Source of the DNA: Bordetella parapertussis
GTDB taxonomy: Bacteria > Pseudomonadota > Gammaproteobacteria > Burkholderiales > SG8-41
Reading direction: 5' to 3'
NCBI GenBank assembly: GCA_945870465.1
Contig: CAMBSS010000083.1
Span: 1 to 18,930 of the forward strand
DNA length: 18,930 nt
The notes under the pieces are model-generated. The model was not told the origin of the DNA. It saw nothing but the letters and a program-made list of their open reading frames with translations, and did not search any database. A program made the translations under genes and the position numbers. This document shows, piece by piece, positions 1 through 6,597 of this stretch (the stretch's first letter is position 1; each line of letters opens with the position of its first letter).

Positions 1-59
1 CTGCGCAATACGTCAATGCGCGTGCGGCGCTGATGTCGCTGCGCCACGCGGCGCGTTAA
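1..59 (+). CDS. 3' end of an unidentified protein-coding gene (partial)
   Basis: An open frame enters from the left edge and ends at TAA (57-59); its last residues read AQYVNARAALMSLRHAAR. It stops 7 bp before the end of the convergent envZ gene, which is a normal arrangement for two converging genes. The piece is too short to assign to a family. The sequence is Arg/Ala-rich and could be the C-terminal helix of many proteins, so the call rests only on the open frame and the placement. Confidence 0.35.
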   Translation, partial: AQYVNARAALMSLRHAAR

Positions 60-66
60 CGGCCGT

Positions 67-1383
67 TCAGTTCCCCGCCGGCTTGAGCGGGAATTCCACC
101 CGCGCTTCCAGTCCGCCGCCTTCGCGCGCGAGCAGGTTAACGCTGCCGCCGTGCATTTTTGCTATGCGGTCGACGATTGCGAGCCCCAGCCCCGAGCCTG
201 GCGTGCTGCGCGCTTCGTTCAGGCGCGTGAATGGCTGCAACATGCGCTCGGCGTCGGCCGCCGGAATGCCGGGTCCGCGATCGAGCACCGACAGGCGCAC
301 CCCCGCGCGGTCGCTTGCCGTTTCGATTTCGACTGCATCGCCGCCGTGGCGCAGCGCGTTGTCGATCAGGTTGGTCAGCAGGCGCTGTATCGCCAGCGCC
401 TGCAGTTTCAATAGTGGCACCGCGCCCGGCCGCGCGATGACATGTTTGCCCTGGCGCTGGTAACGCTCGCTCACCGCGTGTACCAGTTCGTTGAGATCGA
501 GTTCGGCGAGATTGCTCTGTTCGGCGGCGATGCGCGCAAAGTCGAGAAACTGGGTGATGACGGCGTCGATGTCTTCGACGTCCTGCACCATGCCTTCGCG
601 CAGGCTGGCGTCGGTCTTGTCGTCGAGCATTTCCACGCCCAGCCGTATGCGCGAGAGCGGCGTGCGCAGGTCGTGCGAAACGCCGGCCAACAGCAGCGCG
701 CGGTCGGTATCGGCACGTTGCAGGTCGGTCGCCATTTCGTTGAACGCGCGCGACAGCGTGCGCACTTCGGCCGGCCCGGTTTCCACCACCGGCGGCGGCG
801 TTTCGCCGCGGCCGATGGCGGCCGCCGCGCGCGTCAGCTCGCGCAGCGGCCGGTTGATGCGGGCGACGATCAGAAAGGCGCCGATCACCGAAAGCAGCAG
901 GATCAGCACGCCCCAGCCGATCCAGCGCAACTGCTCGGTGCGCTCGATGCGCTCGCGCGGCAGGCGCACCCAGTACTCGAGATCGTCGATGTTGAAGTTC
1001 ACCCATACGCCGTGCAGGCTGCCGCGGGTGCCGAGGAGTTGCGTGTGCTCGCCGAGACGGCGCTGCAGTTCGAGCGTGATCAGCCGTGTGATGGGCCGCT
1101 CAGGCAGCGCTTCAACCGGCTCGTTCGGCGCGTCGGCATAGACCTCGATGCCTTCCTGCTGCGACAAGTCGCGCAGCAGGTCGAGGCGTTTGGCGGGGTT
1201 CGCGGTGATCAGCGCGGAGCGCGTAAGGTTCACCACGCTGGTAATTTGCTGCGCGACCTGCACCGCGCGCGGCTCGCGCTCGGCCGCGCGGAAAATCTCC
1301 ATCGAAGCAAAATGCCCGGCCACCATCAGCAATGCCAGCAGCAGTACTGTGCGCCACAGCAGGCTGCGCGGAAGGAGAGTCAT
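67..1383 (-). CDS. envZ: EnvZ-type membrane sensor histidine kinase
   Basis: 438-aa inner-membrane sensor kinase, partner of the OmpR-type regulator just upstream; it autophosphorylates on His and passes the phosphate to the regulator. Seen in the sequence: TM1 at about residues 8-30, a periplasmic domain of roughly 120 residues, TM2 at 154-174, then a HAMP linker (about 175-227). The H-box is GVSHDLRTPLSRIRL with His237, the N-box is NLIDNALRH (338-346), and the ATP-lid glycine boxes are DRGPGIP (368-374) and GSGLGLAI (396-403). Length and order are those of EnvZ (called RisS in Bordetella). The start is the only in-frame Met before TM1. The gene is separated from ompR by 116 bp filled mostly with repeats, so co-transcription is likely but translation is not coupled. 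What it senses cannot be read from the sequence. Confidence 0.93.
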   Translation of the reverse strand: MTLLPRSLLWRTVLLLALLMVAGHFASMEIFRAAEREPRAVQVAQQITSVVNLTRSALITANPAKRLDLLRDLSQQEGIEVYADAPNEPVEALPERPITRLITLELQRRLGEHTQLLGTRGSLHGVWVNFNIDDLEYWVRLPRERIERTEQLRWIGWGVLILLLSVIGAFLIVARINRPLRELTRAAAAIGRGETPPPVVETGPAEVRTLSRAFNEMATDLQRADTDRALLLAGVSHDLRTPLSRIRLGVEMLDDKTDASLREGMVQDVEDIDAVITQFLDFARIAAEQSNLAELDLNELVHAVSERYQRQGKHVIARPGAVPLLKLQALAIQRLLTNLIDNALRHGGDAVEIETASDRAGVRLSVLDRGPGIPAADAERMLQPFTRLNEARSTPGSGLGLAIVDRIAKMHGGSVNLLAREGGGLEARVEFPLKPAGN

Positions 1384-1388
1384 GGGGC

Positions 1389-1491
1389 GAGAGGCGTGAG
1401 GCGGGAGGGGAGAGGCGGCAGACGCAAATGGGGAGCCGGCTGCGGGTGGAGCCCGGCTTTTACGTCTTTCGTCTTACGCCTCGCGTCTTTC
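1389..1491. repeat. Degenerate 7-base repeats, two opposed arrays between ompR and envZ
   Basis: On the plus strand 1389-1423 is five tandem 7-base units of the type GAGAGGC, GTGAGGC, GGGAGGG. On the minus strand 1457-1491 is five units of the type GAAAGAC, GCGAGGC, GTAAGAC. The two arrays face each other around a 33-bp centre and are partly complementary, so the ompR-envZ transcript could fold into a long imperfect stem here. The arrays fill nearly the whole gap, from 9 bp after the ompR stop to 5 bp before the envZ start. Similar arrays occur at 8485-8575 and 14631-14658. Confidence 0.75.
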
Positions 1492-1499
1492 CCGGTGGC

Positions 1500-2228
1500 T
1501 TATGCCACCGATTTGCCATCGGGTATGAACACGTAGCCGAATCCCCACACGGTCTGGATGTAAGCCGGCTTGGCGGGGTCGGTCTCGAGCAGTTTGCGCA
1601 GCCGCGAGATCTGCACGTCGATCGAACGGTCGAACGCGCCGAATTCGCGTCCGCGCGCGAGTTCCATCAGTTTGTCGCGCGAGAGCGGGGTGCGCGGATG
1701 CTGCACCAGGACTTTCAGCAGCGCGAACTCGCCGGTGGTCAGCGGCAGTTGCTCACCGTTGCGGCTGATGCTGCGCGTGCCGAGGTTGAAGCTGAATTCG
1801 CCAAAGGTGACGACCTGCTGATCGGCGGTCGGCGCGCCCGGCGGTTGGGCGGCAGGGGCGCGCCGCAGCACGGCCTGAATGCGTGCCACCAGTTCGCGCG
1901 GATTGAACGGCTTGGGCAGGTAGTCGTCGGCGCCGACCTCGAGCCCGACGATGCGGTCGACGTCGTCGCCCTTGGCGGTGAGCATGATGATGGGCATCTT
2001 GTCGCCGAGGCCGCGCAGGCGCCGGCAGATCGACAACCCGTCTTCGCCGGGCATCATCAAGTCGAGCACCATCAGGTCGTAGCGCTCGCGCGCCAGCCAG
2101 CGGTTCATGTCGTTGCCGTCCGCCACCGCGCGCACGCTGTAACCCTGCTCGGAGAGGTAGCGGTTCAGGAGTTCGCGCAGGCGCACGTCGTCATCGACGA
2201 CGATGATGCGGAGCTTCGTTTCGGTCAT
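1500..2228 (-). CDS. ompR: OmpR-family response regulator
   Basis: 242-aa cytoplasmic transcription regulator paired with EnvZ. Residues 7-120 form a receiver domain with the acidic pair Asp12/Asp13, phospho-acceptor Asp56 (LMVLDLMMP), Thr84 and Lys106 (YLPKPFNP). Residues about 140-235 are the winged-helix DNA-binding domain, including RSIDVQISRLRKLLE and the closing hairpin QTVWGFGYVFIPDG. The open frame extends 29 codons further upstream, but Met at 2228 is chosen: it has GGAGA at 2237-2241, 8 bases before it, and homologues begin a few residues before RIIVVDDD. It corresponds to RisA of Bordetella. An upstream tandem site (2314-2333) suggests autoregulation, which is inference. Confidence 0.95.
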   Translation of the reverse strand: MTETKLRIIVVDDDVRLRELLNRYLSEQGYSVRAVADGNDMNRWLARERYDLMVLDLMMPGEDGLSICRRLRGLGDKMPIIMLTAKGDDVDRIVGLEVGADDYLPKPFNPRELVARIQAVLRRAPAAQPPGAPTADQQVVTFGEFSFNLGTRSISRNGEQLPLTTGEFALLKVLVQHPRTPLSRDKLMELARGREFGAFDRSIDVQISRLRKLLETDPAKPAYIQTVWGFGYVFIPDGKSVA

Positions 2229-2284
2229 GGGCTGTTTCTCCATGTGCATCATGCTAGCGGTTTGATGGGGCCAGTTCCAGCGCT

Positions 2285-2306
2285 GCGGACGGCAATTGCG
2301 GTCCGC
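2285..2306. promoter_or_regulatory. 22-bp near-perfect palindrome in the ompR leader
   Basis: Arms GCGGAC and GTCCGC flank the self-complementary core GCAATTGC; 20 of 22 positions are symmetric. It lies 57-78 bp upstream of the ompR start codon, between that gene and the tandem OmpR-type site. It could be a dimeric regulator's operator or, in the ompR transcript, a strong leader hairpin. No known regulator is recognised. Confidence 0.4.
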
Positions 2307-2313
2307 CGGCGGC

Positions 2314-2333
2314 ATTTGAAACAGTTTGTTACA
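2314..2333 (-). promoter_or_regulatory. Candidate OmpR-type tandem binding site
   Basis: Read on the minus strand, two adjacent 10-base units TGTAACAAAC and TGTTTCAAAT agree at 7 of 10 positions. OmpR/PhoB-family regulators bind head-to-tail 10-11-base direct repeats of this kind, so autoregulation of ompR-envZ is plausible. The site lies in the 248-bp gap between ompR and the divergent small gene at 2477. That gap also holds an inverted repeat with arms CCGCCTG (2339-2345) and CAGGCGG (2366-2372). Confidence 0.35.
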
Positions 2334-2476
2334 AAAAACCGCCTGCCATTAACAGCGTGCTTACACAGGCGGAGTAGCATGATGAACGTTGAAACAGGAG
2401 TGGCGTTGACTGACGTGACGAACGCTGGTGCGTTTGATTATCACGGGAAAGCCCGCCGCCAACAAGGAGCACTGAA

Positions 2477-2608
2477 ATGGAGTTTGCAACGCACAATTGG
2501 ATGGCAGTGATGGCCGTAACGGCCATGTTCGCCGTCTATGCGCGCAGCCTGATTGCCGCGCGCGGGCGCATTTATAATTCACGAGACGATGCCGCGAGGC
2601 ATCGCTGA
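2477..2608 (+). CDS. 43-aa small single-pass membrane protein
   Basis: A short frame not covered by usual length cut-offs. It has a textbook ribosome-binding site, AAGGAG at 2464-2469, 7 bases before ATG. The product is MEFATHNWMAV followed by a hydrophobic stretch to about residue 26 (MAVTAMFAVYARSLIAA), then a basic, charged tail ending RHR. One membrane helix with a positive C-terminal flank fits an inner-membrane micropeptide with the N-terminus outside. A 7-bp stem with a GCGA tetraloop (2587-2604) overlaps its end, and the next gene starts 29 bp downstream, so it may be the first gene of the 2477-6310 block. Family not recognised. The strong ribosome-binding site is the main support. 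Confidence 0.6.
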   Translation: MEFATHNWMAVMAVTAMFAVYARSLIAARGRIYNSRDDAARHR

Positions 2609-2637
2609 ATGCGTTGTCCCGCATGGAGCACGGTTCT

Positions 2638-2934
2638 ATGAAGACTCTCTTCGTCGCGGTTCTCGCGCTGCTGACGGCAGCACTGCAGCCGGCGCAAGCT
2701 GCACAGTGGCGCGATTTCGGCCGCGGCGGCCATTTTCAGGCGCAGGCGGAGCGCGAGCGGCCGGGCGGTTTTCAACGCCAGCAGCCGCAGCGTGAATTTC
2801 GCCGTCCCGAGCGCCAGCCGGAGCGGGATTATCGGCAACCCGAGCGGCGCGATGGCAGGCTCACCGACGAGGAGAGGCGCGATCTGCGGCGTGATCTCGA
2901 CCGCGCCAACCGCGAAATTTACAAGGGCCGGTGA
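2638..2934 (+). CDS. Exported Arg/Gln-rich small protein
   Basis: 98 aa, beginning with a clear Sec signal peptide (MKTLFVAVLALLTAALQPAQA, cleavage near residue 22). The mature part is low in complexity and rich in Arg, Gln, Glu and Pro (repeated PERQPER/QPERRD-like segments at about 45-72). A C-terminal charged helix, LTDEERRDLRRDLDRANREIY (76-96), resembles the LTPEERRQLRRDI helix found at the end of many short periplasmic proteins of betaproteobacteria. ATG 2638 is preferred over an upstream start at 2614 because it has GGAG at 2625-2628 and puts the signal peptide at the N-terminus. A periplasmic location is inferred; the function is unknown. It is followed 49 bp later by another exported small protein. 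Confidence 0.75.
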   Translation: MKTLFVAVLALLTAALQPAQAAQWRDFGRGGHFQAQAERERPGGFQRQQPQREFRRPERQPERDYRQPERRDGRLTDEERRDLRRDLDRANREIYKGR

Positions 2935-2983
2935 GATGCGGCCGCATGCCAGGTTTAACCATATCGCCAAAAGGGAAGCGCCC

Positions 2984-3487
2984 ATGAAACGCCCATTGTT
3001 GATGTCCGTGCTGTCGTTCGTGTTGTGGTGCGCTGTGCCGGCCTTTGCCCAGGGCCTGCCAGGCGCCGCGGTGCGTTCGAACCCAACCGCCGGTGCGCCC
3101 GCCGACCGCGAGGCAATGAAAGGCCGCATGCAGGAACGCTGCCAGGAGAACCCGCAGCAGTGCAAGGAGATGAAGGCGAAGATGAAGCAGCGCCGCGAGC
3201 AGTGCAAGGCGGACCCGCAGAAATGCCGCGAAGAGATGAAGGCAAGCCGGGAAGATCGGTGCAAAGCAAATCCGCAGCGTTGTGAAGAAATGAAAGCAAA
3301 GATGAGGGAGCGCCACGATCAGTGCAAGGCGAACCCGGAGAAATGCCAGGCTGACCGGAAGGCGCGTTTCGAAGAGCGTTGCAAGCAGAACCCGCAGCGC
3401 TGCGAAGAAATGAAGGCGCGCATGAAAGAGCACGAAGCGCAATGCAAGGCCGATCCTGCCAAGTGCCGCCGGCCGGGCGCGAAGTAA
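2984..3487 (+). CDS. Exported cysteine-repeat protein with six CX6C units
   Basis: 167 aa with a signal peptide (MKRPLLMSVLSFVLWCAVPAFA, cleavage about 22). The mature protein holds six C-x6-C units, Cys 53/60, 74/81, 93/100, 114/121, 133/140 and 154/161, each with an Asn-Pro or Asp-Pro in the middle (such as CKANPQRC). Unit spacing alternates 21 and 19 residues, which makes three copies of a 40-residue module joined by very basic/acidic helical linkers rich in Lys, Glu and Met. The picture is of charged helices with turns stapled by disulphides, or of a periplasmic metal-binding scaffold; neither is shown. AAGGGA at 2971-2976 precedes ATG. The family is not recognised. It lies upstream of the DUF1800/DUF1501 pair on the same strand, which suggests a common operon. 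Confidence 0.85.
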   Translation: MKRPLLMSVLSFVLWCAVPAFAQGLPGAAVRSNPTAGAPADREAMKGRMQERCQENPQQCKEMKAKMKQRREQCKADPQKCREEMKASREDRCKANPQRCEEMKAKMRERHDQCKANPEKCQADRKARFEERCKQNPQRCEEMKARMKEHEAQCKADPAKCRRPGAK

Positions 3488-3493
3488 CCGCAG

Positions 3494-3628
3494 ATGAAAA
3501 TGGAACGCCTGCTTTATTGGACGCTGTTCGTCGCCGGCATGGTGCTCGCGGCGTGGTTGCCGGTCACCAGCGCTTATCCTGAGCTCGGCCGGCAGGTCGC
3601 CCAAATTCTGCTGTTTACGCATAGTTAG
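3494..3628 (+). CDS. 44-aa small membrane protein
   Basis: A short frame starting 6 bp after the stop of the cysteine-repeat gene and ending 8 bp before the DUF1800 start. The product begins MKMERLLYWTLF and has one hydrophobic helix at about residues 6-24 (LYWTLFVAGMVLAAWLPV), followed by a short amphipathic tail ending LLFTHS. It could also be a signal anchor. No strong ribosome-binding site is seen, so translation would depend on coupling to the upstream gene. The tight fit in an otherwise gapless gene row is the main evidence that it is real. Family not recognised. Confidence 0.55.
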   Translation: MKMERLLYWTLFVAGMVLAAWLPVTSAYPELGRQVAQILLFTHS

Positions 3629-3636
3629 ACGACGTG

Positions 3637-5139
3637 ATGGCGGCCAAGGGCGCGCGCAAGGGTTTGATGCATCACGTTGCGGCGATGACGCTGGGCGCCG
3701 CCATGCTCCTGCCTGCATCGTTGCTGGCTGCAGCGCCGATGGGATTCGACGAAGCCCGCCACCTCCTGAACCGCACCAGTTTTGCTGCCAGCGTCGATGA
3801 TATCAACGCGTTCGCCAAGCTGACGCGCGCGCAGGCCGCCGACCAGCTGCTGGCGTGGACGGCGGGCAACAAAGTCGTCACCCCGGCCCCGGCGTGGGTC
3901 AACGATTTCGAGTCGCCGCGCCGCCTGCGCGCGATGAGCGAAGAAGAACGCAAGCTCGCGCAGCGCGCGCAAGCCGAGAAAAGCGCCGAGCTGCGCGGCT
4001 GGTGGCTGACCGAAATGCTGACCACGCCGTCACCGCTGACCGAGAAAATGCTGCTGTTCTGGCACAATCATTTCGTTTCCAGCCTGCAGAAAGTCCGCTC
4101 GCCGGTGCTGATGTACCGCCAGCAGATGCTGCTGCGCAAGCATGCGCTCGGCTATTTCGGCGACTTGCTGCACGACGTGTCGAAAGACCCGGCGATGGTG
4201 ATTTATCTCGACAACGAGTCGAATCGCAAGGCCCAGCCCAACGAAAATTTCGCGCGCGAAGTGATGGAGCTCTTCACGCTGGGCGAGGGCAATTACGGCG
4301 AGCAGGACATCAAGGAGGCAGCGCGTGCGTTCACCGGCTGGAGCATAGACCACGACAGCGGCGAGTTCGTGTCGCGCCCGCTGATTCACGATGACGGCGT
4401 GAAAACCGTGCTCGGCAGGAGCGGTAATTTCGACGGCGACGCCGTGCTCGACATTCTGCTCGCGCAGCCGCAGACCGCGGAATTCATCGTCTTCAAACTG
4501 TGGCGCGAATTCGTGTCGCCGGTGCCGGATGCGGTGGAAGTCAAGCGCATCGCGCGCATGTTCCGCGACAACCGCTACAACATCAAAGTCGCATTGCGCG
4601 CGATTCTTGCGTCGGAAGCCTTTTATGCGCCGCAGAACCGCGCAGCTCTCATCAAGTCGCCGGTCGAACTGATCGTCGGCACTCTGCGCCAGTTCCGCTT
4701 CGAGACCGGCGAAGTCACGCCTTTCCTGCTGGCGTCGCGCCAACTCGGCCAGGACCTGTTCGCGCCGCCCAACGTCAAAGGCTGGCCGGGTGGTGAGGCG
4801 TGGATCAACAGCGCGACGCTCCTGCAGCGCAAGCAACTGCTCGATAGATTGTTTCGCGCGCAGGAAATGAGCCAACCCATGCAGGCGATGGCGCGCGAAC
4901 GGCTGGGCAATCTCAAGGGCATCGTCAAAGAGGGCGCAGACGTCCGCGAACGGCTGGCGCGCGCGATGATGGATATCCGTTTCGACGGTGATAAATGGTT
5001 GTCCCGTTTTGCGCCTGGCGATCCCCTGCTGGTCAAGGTCGTGCTGGCCGCAGATCCCCTGAATCCGCCGGCGGCAGGCACGTCGGGCACCGAGCTGCTG
5101 CGGCAACTCGTGCTCGATCCGGTATACCAGTTGAAGTGA
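3637..5139 (+). CDS. DUF1800 family exported protein
   Basis: About 500 aa. Hallmarks of DUF1800 are HLLNRTSFAAS near the N-terminus, EKMLLFWHNHFVSS, YLDNESNRKAQPNENFAREV, MELFTLGEGNYGE, ARAFTGWSID and, near the C-terminus, PPNVKGWPGGEAWIN. These cover the whole family length. A hydrophobic segment, AAMTLGAAMLLPASLLAAAP, at about residues 16-35 suggests export. The start could be GTG 3634, ATG 3637 or the Met eleven codons further on; ATG 3637 is used. DUF1800 proteins are usually followed by a DUF1501 gene, as here (10-bp gap). Biochemical function is not established for the family, though the conserved His, Asn and Glu residues suggest an enzyme or ligand-binding fold. Confidence 0.92.
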   Translation: MAAKGARKGLMHHVAAMTLGAAMLLPASLLAAAPMGFDEARHLLNRTSFAASVDDINAFAKLTRAQAADQLLAWTAGNKVVTPAPAWVNDFESPRRLRAMSEEERKLAQRAQAEKSAELRGWWLTEMLTTPSPLTEKMLLFWHNHFVSSLQKVRSPVLMYRQQMLLRKHALGYFGDLLHDVSKDPAMVIYLDNESNRKAQPNENFAREVMELFTLGEGNYGEQDIKEAARAFTGWSIDHDSGEFVSRPLIHDDGVKTVLGRSGNFDGDAVLDILLAQPQTAEFIVFKLWREFVSPVPDAVEVKRIARMFRDNRYNIKVALRAILASEAFYAPQNRAALIKSPVELIVGTLRQFRFETGEVTPFLLASRQLGQDLFAPPNVKGWPGGEAWINSATLLQRKQLLDRLFRAQEMSQPMQAMARERLGNLKGIVKEGADVRERLARAMMDIRFDGDKWLSRFAPGDPLLVKVVLAADPLNPPAAGTSGTELLRQLVLDPVYQLK

Positions 5140-5149
5140 GGGAGAAGCC

Positions 5150-6310
5150 ATGGACAGACGCCAGTTTCTGCATGCGCTGGGTGCAACCGCCGTCGCGGGA
5201 TATTCCCCCGGGGTCGTGTGGGCGGGGCCTGCCGGCCGCTATGAAAACCTTCTTATTCTGGTGGAGTTGAAAGGCGGCAACGACGGCCTGAATACTGTCG
5301 TGCCGTACGCCGACGGCGAGTATTACAACCTGCGGCCGCGCATCGCCATAGCGCGCGACCAAGTGCTGCCACTCGACAGTCGGACGGGGCTGCACCCGGC
5401 GCTGCAACCGCTGATGCCGTTATGGCAGAGCCGTGAGCTGGCCGTGGTCCAAAGCGTCGGCTATCCGAGCGCCAATTTGTCGCATTTCCGCTCGATCGAA
5501 ATCTGGGACACGGCGTCGAAAAGCACCGAATACCTGAGCGACGGCTGGTTGACGCGCGCATTTGCGGATTCGCCGGTGCCGCGATCTTTTGCGGCGGACG
5601 GCGTCATCGTAGGATCGAGCGAAATGGGGCCGCTCGCCGGCGGCGGCACGCGCGCGCTGGCGCTGACCAATACCGAGCAGTTCCTGCGCCAGGCCAAATT
5701 GGCGGGCAGCGAAGGCGTATCGCGCAATCCTGCGCTGCAGCACATACTCAAGGTCGAGCAGGACATCGCGCAGGCGGCGGTCAATCTGAATGCCAATTAT
5801 GCGTTTCGCGCCGAGTTTCCAAACCACCCGCTTGGTAATGCATTCAAAACCGCGGCGCAAGTGGTTGCGAGCAAGGCGGGTGTTGCGGTAATCAGGATCA
5901 CCCAAAATGGATACGATACGCACAGCGGTCAGCAGGGCGCACAGCAGCGGTTGTTGAAGGAGTTGGCGGAAGGGCTGACCGCCATGCGCGCGGGCCTGCA
6001 GGAAATCGGGCGCTGGGACACTGCGCTGATGATGACTTACTGCGAATTCGGCCGGCGGCCCAGGGAAAACCAGAGCGGCGGCACCGACCACGGCACGGCC
6101 AACGCGCATTTTGTGCTCGGCGGCCGGGTCAAAGGCGGGTTATATGGACTGCCGCCGGCGCTGACCCGGCTCGACGGCAACGGCAACCTGCCGTTTGCGG
6201 TCGATTTTCGCGATCTCTACGCCACCGCGCTCGAAAACTGGTGGGGCGTGAACTCGACGGTCCCGTTGCATGGCAAGTTCAGGGCGGTCGATGTCCTGAA
6301 GGCCTGGTAG
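5150..6310 (+). CDS. DUF1501 (sulfatase-like) Tat-exported protein
   Basis: 386 aa with an N-terminal twin-arginine signal (MDRRQFLHALGATAVAG), so probably exported folded with a cofactor or metal. Family motifs are LILVELKGGNDGLNTVVP (about 34-51), NLSHFRSIEIWDT, GYDTHSGQQ, EFGRRPREN and GTDHGTANAHFVLGG. DUF1501 belongs to the alkaline-phosphatase/sulfatase-like superfamily, in which the conserved Asp/His residues bind metal. GGGAG lies just before ATG and the gene follows DUF1800 by 10 bp, so the two are surely co-transcribed. The substrate is unknown. A GC hairpin (arms CCGCC and GGCGG, 6324-6339) follows the stop. Confidence 0.92.
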   Translation: MDRRQFLHALGATAVAGYSPGVVWAGPAGRYENLLILVELKGGNDGLNTVVPYADGEYYNLRPRIAIARDQVLPLDSRTGLHPALQPLMPLWQSRELAVVQSVGYPSANLSHFRSIEIWDTASKSTEYLSDGWLTRAFADSPVPRSFAADGVIVGSSEMGPLAGGGTRALALTNTEQFLRQAKLAGSEGVSRNPALQHILKVEQDIAQAAVNLNANYAFRAEFPNHPLGNAFKTAAQVVASKAGVAVIRITQNGYDTHSGQQGAQQRLLKELAEGLTAMRAGLQEIGRWDTALMMTYCEFGRRPRENQSGGTDHGTANAHFVLGGRVKGGLYGLPPALTRLDGNGNLPFAVDFRDLYATALENWWGVNSTVPLHGKFRAVDVLKAW

Positions 6311-6395
6311 AGCGGTGGTTTCGCCGCCGGAAATGGCGGCCGAACGCAAGGATTTCGGCCTGTCCCGGTCGCCAATTCCGCCTTTTTAGCGTTTC

Positions 6396-6412
6396 CCCGG
6401 CAGCTTGCCGGG
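6396..6412 (+). terminator. Candidate terminator hairpin after the DUF1501 gene
   Basis: A perfect 7-bp stem CCCGGCA/TGCCGGG closes a 3-base loop, followed at 6418 by a short T run (CCTTTTATG). With the earlier hairpin at 6322-6342 it probably ends the 2477-6310 transcription unit. The T tract is weak, so Rho-independent ending is uncertain. The rest of the 287-bp gap up to 6597 shows only the promoter candidate listed next. Confidence 0.4.
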
Positions 6413-6485
6413 AGAGCCTTTTATGCAAAAGGCATGCGGGTCAGCAGGGCTGGCACCCCGCTAAAACAGCTTTTTCAGGTCAGAA

Positions 6486-6515
6486 TTGAGCCGCATACCC
6501 CTGATTTCATATATC
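6486..6515 (+). promoter_or_regulatory. Candidate sigma-70 promoter for the DGQHR gene
   Basis: TTGAGC (6486-6491) and TATATC (6510-6515) are separated by 18 bp in a locally AT-rich patch of an otherwise GC-rich gap. Transcription would begin near 6522, giving a leader of about 75 bases before ATG 6598. This is by-eye matching only. Confidence 0.35.
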
Positions 6516-6597
6516 ATTACTCCTGATCGAGGGGCCGCGGCGCAGGCAGGGTGCGGGGTGTTGGCTCACGTGTGCATATCAAAACGAAAGACACGCC

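Noticed and set aside
442..1536. Long plus-strand open frame over envZ (364 codons)
   Set aside because: It is antisense to a complete kinase with all motifs; high GC gives long antisense frames. The product is a low-complexity Ala/Arg/His-rich sequence.
1332..2510. 392-codon plus-strand frame over ompR
   Set aside because: Antisense shadow of ompR with no recognisable domain.
3123..3470. DNA-level tandem repeat or CRISPR-like array in the Cys-repeat gene
   Set aside because: The periodicity is at protein level (CX6C modules) with varying DNA sequence; there are no constant repeats with unique spacers.
4030..5151. 373-codon minus-strand frame over DUF1800
   Set aside because: Shadow of the DUF1800 gene, which has full family motifs.
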